A stretch of DNA of 11,668 nucleotides from an uncultured Lewinella sp. Its GTDB lineage: Bacteria > Bacteroidota > Bacteroidia > Chitinophagales > Saprospiraceae. A program made the translations under genes and the position numbers. Numbering within the stretch: position 1 is the stretch's first letter; every line of letters begins with the position of its first letter. This document shows positions 6,742-11,668 of the stretch, piece after piece. Below the pieces are notes generated by a model that saw only the letters and a list, made by a program, of their open reading frames with translations, was not told the origin of the DNA and did no database searches. The stretch lies in contig CALIGP010000421.1 of the NCBI GenBank assembly GCA_938021455.1, positions 1-11,668 of the forward strand. Direction: 5' to 3'.

Positions 6742-7812
6742 CTAGCGTTTTGTTTGCCGTCGAACTAGCAGGCTGGTCAGTACTTTATCGAGGGTATCAA
6801 ACACGCCCACAATTTTGTTCTGTTCGTTGAGTAACACATAAGTAGAGGCTGGATAAAGAGCCATTTTTTCGTGAAGGCCGGGCTTGGTGGGGGATGCAAC
6901 TTCCCGGTAATGTGGCCAGGAGAAATTGCCGTTGCTCACGTAGTTGTGCCAGGCCGTAACGTAGTCTCCCTGGGTGACGCTGATGATGGGGGTACCAGTA
7001 AGAATGGAATCGGATGCCATCATTTCCTGTAAAAGTTGGTGGTCACGCCGGCAGGCTGCTTTTCTTGCGTCGTAAAGATTTAGTACATAGTACTGGCCCT
7101 TATGGGAGGGCAATTCGGCGGCTTTCCCTTGGAAATCACGCAGGTCATACTTGTCCAACTTCCCAGGCAGGTTGCTACGGAGTAATTTCAAACGGTTTAG
7201 TAGTGGAGTGAACCGAGGGTGACGTTTCACGGGGCCTATATCCTCCTGTACGGTGCGCCGCAGCCAGAAAATGTCCTCCCTGCTTAGGTTGGGTAGTGCT
7301 TGATAAGCTTCGATAAAGGCAGCGCACAACAATAAGTCGTAGCTTTCAAAAATTGAATTCTGAAGGTGTAATTTGGCTGCCTGTAAATCACCGGTTAGCT
7401 TTAGTTCAATGACTTTACGGCGGAACCAGCGATCCGTCGGTGATAAGCTGACCGAATCGATGACGGTTCTGCCAGCGTCAATGGAGAGGTAGACGTCAGC
7501 GGATGGAGCGTCGATCCAGCAATAACTGTGCTCGAAAGAATGCCCACTCGAGAAGGTTCTTACGGTCAGCTCATCGACCGGGCGAAAGATCGAAATGTCG
7601 AGTAACAGTGTGTCACCGGGGAAGGGAAACCCGTAGGGTAGGCTGTCCAGGCTGGTGCTGATGGCTATGCTGTCAATGAGGAAGCCAGTGTTACCTTTTA
7701 TAAATGCTACGCTGCTGACGTCCCGGGGTAATTTATCGATTACGCTTTGGGCGCTGGCGCAGGTGCAGAGGAAAGTAAAAAGAGCCAGGAGTGTTAGGGG
7801 CAAGAATTTCAT
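6742..7812 (-). CDS. Secreted TlpA-like thioredoxin-fold protein lacking the CXXC pair
   Basis: Predicted 356-residue exported protein. The start is the ATG at 7810-7812; residues 1-21 form a signal peptide (FLPLTLLALFTFLCTCASA). Residues 22 to about 220 are an N-terminal domain I do not recognise; Bacteroidota TlpA-type proteins often carry a DUF4369-like domain in this place. Residues about 226-347 look like a TlpA/AhpC-type thioredoxin fold: strand YYVLNLY (241-247), then KAACRR where CPPCRK would be expected, then the segment AWHNYVSNGNFSWPH (287-301) that resembles the TlpA insert, and a final YVLLNEQNKIVGVF (325-338). Only the second active-site cysteine is kept (Cys254), the first being Lys251, so it should not act as an ordinary disulphide oxidoreductase. 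A truncated paralogue lies directly downstream. Confidence 0.75.
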   Translation of the reverse strand: MKFLPLTLLALFTFLCTCASAQSVIDKLPRDVSSVAFIKGNTGFLIDSIAISTSLDSLPYGFPFPGDTLLLDISIFRPVDELTVRTFSSGHSFEHSYCWIDAPSADVYLSIDAGRTVIDSVSLSPTDRWFRRKVIELKLTGDLQAAKLHLQNSIFESYDLLLCAAFIEAYQALPNLSREDIFWLRRTVQEDIGPVKRHPRFTPLLNRLKLLRSNLPGKLDKYDLRDFQGKAAELPSHKGQYYVLNLYDARKAACRRDHQLLQEMMASDSILTGTPIISVTQGDYVTAWHNYVSNGNFSWPHYREVASPTKPGLHEKMALYPASTYVLLNEQNKIVGVFDTLDKVLTSLLVRRQTKR

Positions 7813-7817
7813 CAAAC

Positions 7818-7825
7818 CAAAGATA
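7818..7825 (-). promoter_or_regulatory. Possible -7 box (TATCTTTG) close to the TlpA-like start
   Basis: TATCTTTG on the minus strand matches the Bacteroidota TAnnTTTG box. It lies only 5 nt before the ATG of the TlpA-like gene, so the transcript would be nearly leaderless. No TTTG-type -33 element is seen at the usual distance, so this may be chance. Confidence 0.25.
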
Positions 7826-7926
7826 CTTTGAGCCGGGCATCTGAGGTGTTAGGGAAATTTTAAAATGAGAGAGGGTGTTGGTCCAGTAAAGCTAATAATT
7901 CACTCCTGAATGATACCTTGTGGCTC

Positions 7927-8448
7927 ATGCAAAAACACCTAGTAGAAATCAAAGCCCGATCCTCCCGTACAACGATTCAGCGAAAGATATTGCTGGCGCA
8001 CGGAGCCGAATTCAAAGGAACGGACCACCAGGTAGACCACTATTTCAACGTCCCCGAAGGCCGACTCAAACTCCGAAGCGGAAGCATTGAACACAGCCTG
8101 ATCTTCTATAAGCGAAATAACCAGGCTGGCCCTAAAGACAGCTCGGTGGCGCTGACCAAAATAGCGACTCAGGAACTGGCCAATAGCTTCGCCCAGACGC
8201 TGGACGCGGCCCTTGGTACTTGGGTAAAGGTGGATAAGCAGCGGGAGATTTACTTTATTGACAACGTAAAGTTTCACCTCGACGAAGTAATTGGTCTCGG
8301 AAGCTTTATCGAAATCGAAGCTATCGGAGATTCGCCCGACCAAAGAGCGGAGCTACTCGCCCAGTGCCAGCAGTACATGAAGCTGCTGGAGGTTGATTCG
8401 GATGAGCTGGTAGAGAATAGCTACAGTGACTTGTTAACCCAGAAATAA
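7927..8448 (+). CDS. CYTH-domain protein (class IV adenylate cyclase/CyaB-like)
   Basis: Soluble 173-residue protein of the CYTH superfamily (CyaB adenylate cyclases and thiamine triphosphatases), which bind triphosphate substrates with two metal ions inside a beta-tunnel. Matching segments are VEIKAR near the start (6-11), GAEFKGTDHQVDHYFNVP (26-43), GRLKLR (45-50), LIFYKRNNQAGPKDS (58-72), VDKQREIYFID (102-112), and VKFHLDEVIGLGSFIEIEA (114-132), ending in an acidic helix pair. The usual first Glu of the ExExK signature is replaced (HLVEIK), as I recall for many Bacteroidota members, so the true substrate cannot be read from the sequence. I start at the ATG because an in-frame TTG three codons upstream adds nothing conserved. 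It is divergent from the TlpA-like gene and 184 bp ahead of the transketolase pair. Confidence 0.85.
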   Translation: MQKHLVEIKARSSRTTIQRKILLAHGAEFKGTDHQVDHYFNVPEGRLKLRSGSIEHSLIFYKRNNQAGPKDSSVALTKIATQELANSFAQTLDAALGTWVKVDKQREIYFIDNVKFHLDEVIGLGSFIEIEAIGDSPDQRAELLAQCQQYMKLLEVDSDELVENSYSDLLTQK

Positions 8449-8536
8449 CCAAGCCCTCTTTTATCTATGATCCCTAAGCACGGAAATTGCAAACGAATGC
8501 AAGGGAGGAGCGCTGGAAAGTTTAGACAAAAGGACT

Positions 8537-8544
8537 TAGCTTTG
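8537..8544 (+). promoter_or_regulatory. Candidate -7 box (TAGCTTTG) of the transketolase genes
   Basis: TAGCTTTG fits the Bacteroidota TAnnTTTG promoter box and lies 88 nt before the start codon of the N-terminal transketolase gene, in the only sizeable gap upstream of it. A convincing -33 TTTG at the normal spacing is not visible. A short hairpin (CCCGT/ACGGG, 8604-8616) lies just before the start codon. Confidence 0.45.
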
Positions 8545-8632
8545 CAACTAAACTTATTAGCCCGTTAATACCTTCTATTCGGGAACCACCTTACATTTAT
8601 TCACCCGTTTAACGGGGAAAAACCATACATCC

Positions 8633-9478
8633 ATGGCAGACATCCAAGAACTGCAACGCATCGCCAGTCAGGTAAGGCGCGACATTATCCGGCAGGTACA
8701 CCTGTGTCAGAGCGGCCACCCCGGTGGCTCTCTGGGTAACGCTGACCTTTTGACGGCCCTCTACTTTGAGGTGATGGAGAATGACCCTTCCTTCAATATG
8801 GAAGGGAAGGGCGAAGACATCTTCCTACTCTCCAACGGCCACATCTCTCCCGTCTTTTACTCCGTACTCGCACACCGGGGCTACTTCCCGGTGAAGGAAC
8901 TGGCGACTTTCCGCCAGATCAACTCTCGCGTACAGGGACACCCGACCACACACGAAGGATTACCCGGTATCCGGATCGCCTCCGGCTCGCTGGGCCAGGG
9001 CCCGTCTGTTGCCTGTGGTATGGCACTGGCTAAGCGTATGGACGGTGATGATAAAACGGTCTTCGTGTTAACCGGCGACGGTGAGCAGCAAGAAGGTCAG
9101 ATTTGGGAGGCAGCCCTCTTTGCCCCTCATAATAAGCTGGACAATCTGGTGCTGATCATTGACGACAATGGCCAGCAAATTGACGGCCCCACCGAAGAAG
9201 TATTGAAACTCGGTAGCTTCGAAGAAAAGTACAAAGCCTTCGGTTGGGACATCATGCACATGGACGGTAACGACATGGCCGAGACGGTCAAGGTACTCAA
9301 AGAAGCACAGGCTAAGCGTAACGGTAAGCCAACCTGTATTGTGATGAAGACCGAAATGGGCAAAGGTGTTGACTATATGGAAGGCACCCACAAGTGGCAC
9401 GGTAAAGCCCCCAACGATGAGCTGGCCGAAAAGGCCCTCGCGCAGCTGGAGGAAACGCTCGGCGATTTCCCGGCCTAG
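8633..9478 (+). CDS. Transketolase, N-terminal (thiamine diphosphate-binding) subunit
   Basis: Cytosolic 281-residue protein equal to the N-terminal third or so of classical transketolase; with the next gene it should form one enzyme that moves two-carbon ketol units between sugar phosphates in the non-oxidative pentose phosphate pathway. Visible elements are SGHPGGSLG (27-35), SNGH (67-70), the GSLGQG loop (118-123), and the diphosphate/Mg motif GDGEQQEGQIWEA (148-160), closed by Asn179 in IIDDNGQQIDG. THKWHGKAPN near the end also fits. The length is normal for a split N-subunit. The ATG is followed by a typical helical N-terminus (ELQRIASQVRRDIIRQVHL). Its partner follows after 136 bp, an unusually long and structured gap for an obligate pair. 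A single two-part protein, or DXP synthase, can be excluded from length and motifs. Confidence 0.95.
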   Translation: MADIQELQRIASQVRRDIIRQVHLCQSGHPGGSLGNADLLTALYFEVMENDPSFNMEGKGEDIFLLSNGHISPVFYSVLAHRGYFPVKELATFRQINSRVQGHPTTHEGLPGIRIASGSLGQGPSVACGMALAKRMDGDDKTVFVLTGDGEQQEGQIWEAALFAPHNKLDNLVLIIDDNGQQIDGPTEEVLKLGSFEEKYKAFGWDIMHMDGNDMAETVKVLKEAQAKRNGKPTCIVMKTEMGKGVDYMEGTHKWHGKAPNDELAEKALAQLEETLGDFPA

Positions 9479-9490
9479 TAAGGGTAGAAA

Positions 9491-9550
9491 GGTGTAAGGG
9501 AGTACAAGGACTGCGGTCCTACTCTGCTCTTTTGACCTTTCCCTTGCACC
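9491..9550 (+). other. Imperfect hairpin in the gap between the transketolase genes
   Basis: GGTGTAAGGG (9491-9500) can pair with CCCTTGCACC (9541-9550) with one G-U pair. Inside, GAGTA (9500-9504) plus GGAC (9508-9511) can pair with GTCC (9516-9519) plus TACTC (9520-9524) around a TGCG loop and a three-base bulge. The stem is not followed by a T run, so it is not a normal terminator. It might tune read-through or RNA stability between the subunits, or be part of a repeat element. Confidence 0.45.
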
Positions 9551-9566
9551 CGCGTCCGCGCCCCCT
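9522..9566 (+). repeat. Leader motif copy B, upstream of the C-terminal transketolase gene
   Basis: This copy shares CTCTGCTCTTT, CCTTGCACC and GCGCCCC with 4208-4250 in the same order, and it ends about 50 nt before the start codon of the next gene. It overlaps the 3' arm of the hairpin here, while the copy before proS shows no matching 5' arm. Confidence 0.5.
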
Positions 9567-9602
9567 TCCTCCCTTTTCCCCCTTTCCTCCCCTTCCCCCT
9601 TT
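9561..9602 (+). other. 42-nt pure pyrimidine tract before the C-terminal transketolase start
   Basis: Positions 9561-9602 contain only C and T, in C-run/T-run blocks that are partly mirror-symmetric. The tract ends 12 nt before the ATG at 9615, so there is no purine-rich ribosome-binding site; translation would rely on unstructured pyrimidine-rich leader binding or coupling. Such tracts can also form triplex DNA and tend to vary in length. Confidence 0.7.
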
Positions 9603-9614
9603 ACTCCATTACTT

Positions 9615-10577
9615 ATGCTATCTCTAGATAAACTCCAATCCACCGGCAAAAAAGCCACCCGCGACGGTTTCGGTGCCGGCCTTAAAGCCGCCGGCGACAA
9701 GCACGACAACGTGATCATGCTCACCGCTGACCTTCGCGGCTCTATGAAGTCAGAAGACTTCATCAATACCTACCCCGATCGTTTCATTCAGTGTGGTATC
9801 TCCGAAGCCAACATGATGGGCGTTGCCGCCGGTCTGGCTACTTCTGGCAAGATCCCGATGACGACGACCTTCGCTAACTTTAGCACCGGCCGCGTCTATG
9901 ATCAGATCCGCCAGAGCATCGCCTACAGCGATAAGAACGTGAAAATTTGTGCCAGCCACGCCGGCCTTACCCTCGGTGAAGACGGTGCCACCCACCAGAT
10001 TCTGGAGGATATCGGGATGATGCGTATGCTCCCGGGCATGACCGTTATTAACCCCTGCGACTACAACCAGACCAAAGCCGCTGTACAGGCTATCGCCGAG
10101 CACCATGGCCCGGTTTACCTCCGCTTTGGCCGTCCCGGATGGCCCATCTTCATCCCCGAAGATCAAAAGTTCGAGATTGGAAAGGCGCTGCACCTGAACG
10201 AGGGCAGCGACGTGTCCATCTTTGCCACCGGCCACCTGGTGTGGCACGCCGTTGAGGCGGCCCGCGAGCTGGAAGCCGAAGGCATCAGCGTTGACTTGAT
10301 CAACATCCACACCATCAAGCCGCTCGACGAAGCGGCCGTGATTGCCAGCGCTAAAAAGACCGGCGCCGTTGTCTCCTGTGAGGAGCACAACAAGTACGGT
10401 GGTCTGGGTAGCGCGATTGCGGAATGCCTCAGTAAAAGCGCGCCAACCTTCCAGGAATTTGTCGCTACGGATGATACTTTTGGCGAGTCCGGTAAAGCGG
10501 CAGATCTGCTGGATAAGTACGGCCTTGGGATCAAGGATATCGTTGCTGCTGCTAAGCGGGCGATGGCGAAGAAATAG
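9615..10577 (+). CDS. Transketolase, C-terminal (pyrimidine-binding) subunit
   Basis: A 320-residue partner of the preceding gene, holding the pyrimidine-binding and C-terminal domains of transketolase. The catalytic Glu that activates thiamine diphosphate is Glu64 in CGISEANMMGVAAGLA. TTFANFSTGRVYDQIR (84-99) and SHAGLTLGEDGATHQ (114-128) line the cofactor and substrate site; GPVYLRFGR carries the phosphate-binding arginines. The third domain begins near the KFEIGKA segment and has the expected EEHNKYGGLGSAIAE stretch. The length is normal for split transketolases. The ATG at 9615 gives the standard N-terminus (GKKATRDGFGAGL). It must be co-produced with the N-subunit, yet the 136-bp gap contains a hairpin and a pyrimidine tract. 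The similar subunit of pyruvate dehydrogenase is less likely because of the TKT-type N-subunit next door. Confidence 0.95.
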   Translation: MLSLDKLQSTGKKATRDGFGAGLKAAGDKHDNVIMLTADLRGSMKSEDFINTYPDRFIQCGISEANMMGVAAGLATSGKIPMTTTFANFSTGRVYDQIRQSIAYSDKNVKICASHAGLTLGEDGATHQILEDIGMMRMLPGMTVINPCDYNQTKAAVQAIAEHHGPVYLRFGRPGWPIFIPEDQKFEIGKALHLNEGSDVSIFATGHLVWHAVEAARELEAEGISVDLINIHTIKPLDEAAVIASAKKTGAVVSCEEHNKYGGLGSAIAECLSKSAPTFQEFVATDDTFGESGKAADLLDKYGLGIKDIVAAAKRAMAKK

Positions 10578-10588
10578 TCATAGAGTCT

Positions 10589-10630
10589 GAGAGTCAAGCA
10601 GTCAAATGTAGGAGAGTCAAACAGTCAAAT
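10589..10630 (+). repeat. Two tandem 19-bp units (GAGAGTCAARCAGTCAAAT), period 23
   Basis: Units at 10589-10607 and 10612-10630 differ at one base. A third, weaker start (GAGTCTGAGAGTC) precedes them. The second unit forms the 5' arm of the terminator hairpin that follows. Confidence 0.6.
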
Positions 10631-10647
10631 AGTGCTGTTTGGCTCTC
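10612..10647 (+). terminator. Terminator-like hairpin after the transketolase genes
   Basis: Stem GAGAGTCAAACAG (10612-10624) pairs with CTGTTTGGCTCTC (10635-10647), 13 bp with one G-T mismatch and a 10-nt loop, followed by TTGCATTTTACATTT. It lies 35 nt past the transketolase stop codon and between convergent genes, so it may serve both, though the T run is broken. Confidence 0.65.
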
Positions 10648-10683
10648 TTGCATTTTACATTTAGCGCTACGGTTTACCGGATT

Positions 10684-11196
10684 CTATTTCCATCTATCCA
10701 TCATATTCGTGATCATATCTCGAAATATTTCTGAGTTGGGGGCATAACCATCGTAGGTAAAGGAAGCCTCTACCTGGCCGGTAAGGACATTCGTTACGGT
10801 AGCGCTGAACTGATCGATTCCCGAGGAATGACTGGGAGTACTATAGCGGTAGCGGAAAACATAATCGGCTGGCTTTTCGGGGAATACTTCCGTTATCAGC
10901 TGTCGGCGATCAGTCCGGTAGACGGTAGTATCAGCCGTCTGATAGCTGTAGTCGGCAATCGGAACGGATTGTACCAGTGTATTGGATCCCATTACCCGGT
11001 ACCCGCTCCTTGCCAATGCATCTTCCAGTTGCAGTAGATAGCGATCATTGACGTTCTCCTGGATAACCTTAACGGTGCTTCCTGCAGGCAAATGTCCCCA
11101 CCCGCTGCTATCGCTAACACGGTAACCGGGCGGAATGTAAACACTACAGGAAGAAAGGATGATCAGGAAGAGTAATAGGGGGGCGTGTTTTATCAT
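10684..11196 (-). CDS. Small putative lipoprotein, unknown function
   Basis: Unrecognised 170-residue protein with a signal peptide ending in the lipobox LSSC (Cys17), so it should be lipid-anchored in the cell envelope. The mature part starts with SVYIPPGYRVSDSSG, continues with a likely alpha/beta fold (STVKVIQENVNDRYLLQLEDALARSGYRV), then alternating Tyr-rich strands (ADYVFRYRYST, FSATVTNVLTGQVEASFTYDGY), and ends in a basic helix. Similar helix-plus-beta layouts occur in periplasmic lipoproteins of the DUF4136 or CsgG-like kind, but I see no decisive motif. It is convergent with the transketolase genes and divergent from the acetyltransferase gene across a 186-bp gap. Confidence 0.7.
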   Translation of the reverse strand: MIKHAPLLLFLIILSSCSVYIPPGYRVSDSSGWGHLPAGSTVKVIQENVNDRYLLQLEDALARSGYRVMGSNTLVQSVPIADYSYQTADTTVYRTDRRQLITEVFPEKPADYVFRYRYSTPSHSSGIDQFSATVTNVLTGQVEASFTYDGYAPNSEIFRDMITNMMDRWK

Positions 11197-11382
11197 TTTG
11201 GCGGTGTTTTCTTAAAGGTATTTGAGGGAGATTGCTTTGACACCATATCGAGATCGGTTTAGGAAAAATTTAAAGCAGACGGCGCAAACGCAGGATGCTT
11301 TGAAGGTTGGAGAAGCAAGGAGATCTAACCGGTGAAAACTTCCTCTCCGTTCTTACCTTACGCCCGACAAAACAGCCTGCTT

Positions 11383-11668
11383 ATGGACCAACCCATCCGC
11401 ATTACTCTCGCTCGCAAAAAAACGGAGCTGAAGCAGATCATCGAACTGCAGAAAAAAAATCATCTGGAGACGGTAAGTGAAGACACCGCCCAAGACCAAG
11501 GTTTTGTCACCGCCGTGCATACCTACGACGTGCTGGAGGCCATGAACTCCGCGGCCGCCTCCGTGATTGCCAAGGACGAGACAAAAGTGGTAGGCTATGC
11601 CCTGACCATGAAGCGGGAGTTTGCCAACGACGTCCCGGCCCTAACGGAGCTATTCGAACGGCAGGATA
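11383..11668 (+). CDS. GNAT-family N-acetyltransferase, N-terminal part (cut by window end)
   Basis: An ATG at 11383 opens a frame of 95 codons that runs off the window without a stop. The translation begins DQPIRITLARKKTELKQI, continues with IELQKKNHLETVSEDTAQDQGFVTA, then a helix (YDVLEAMNSAAASVI), and ends with the strands KVVGYALTMKREFANDVPAL. This matches the N-terminal half of a GNAT acetyltransferase, in particular a small Bacteroidota group of about 160-170 residues that I recall by its LQKxN and QGFV words. The acetyl-CoA-binding motif A would lie beyond the window. The substrate is unknown. Nothing before the ATG looks like extra coding sequence. Confidence 0.75.
   Translation, partial: MDQPIRITLARKKTELKQIIELQKKNHLETVSEDTAQDQGFVTAVHTYDVLEAMNSAAASVIAKDETKVVGYALTMKREFANDVPALTELFERQD

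Noticed and set aside
9068..10597. Minus-strand frames opposite the transketolase genes
   Set aside because: Antisense shadows of two confident coding regions in G+C-richer DNA.

Overview
The window looks like chromosomal DNA of a Bacteroidota bacterium, most likely a Lewinella/Saprospiria-type marine or environmental relative. This is inferred from family content and was not checked against a database. The clues are an archaeal/eukaryal-type ProS of 489 residues, a transketolase split into two genes, an OmpP1/FadL-type barrel, TlpA-like envelope proteins, several Bacteroidota-style lipoproteins, a TAnnTTTG-type promoter box, and weak or absent Shine-Dalgarno sites. No tRNA, rRNA, CRISPR array, intact transposase or integrase was seen.

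Left part (1-4110) holds three minus-strand envelope genes. They are an OmpP1/FadL-like outer-membrane barrel (164-1663), an A+T-rich lipoprotein gene with an eight-cysteine tail (1887-2504), and a secreted low-complexity protein (2727-3983). The last has an acidic tyrosine-rich N-terminus, an Asn/Gly/Phe-rich middle, and a C-terminus of tandem Ser-Arg-Pro repeats closed by an RGG-like tail. It ends at a textbook intrinsic terminator.

Central part (4283-7812) begins with proS on the plus strand, followed by its terminator. After it comes a disturbed interval. It contains a small three-helix membrane protein gene (minus strand), then a second, diverged, in-frame copy of the last 20 codons of proS (6171-6230), then a 5'-truncated copy of a TlpA-like gene (6243-6689), then the full-length paralogue (6742-7812). 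This reads as the scar of an insertion and/or duplication next to the 3' end of proS, and is the most unusual structure here.

Right part (7927-11668) holds a CYTH-domain protein, the two transketolase subunits (8633-9478 and 9615-10577), a convergent small lipoprotein, and the first 95 codons of a GNAT acetyltransferase that runs off the window. The gap between the transketolase genes carries an imperfect hairpin, a 42-nt pure pyrimidine run, and a motif that also occurs just upstream of proS. The two transketolase proteins should assemble into one thiamine-diphosphate enzyme of the non-oxidative pentose phosphate pathway. The other genes are mostly monocistronic envelope or housekeeping functions with no obvious shared pathway. 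No new multi-gene system is evident. The best leads are the proS 3'-end duplication, the SR/RGG-like secreted protein, the Cys-rich lipoprotein and the motif shared by the two leaders.
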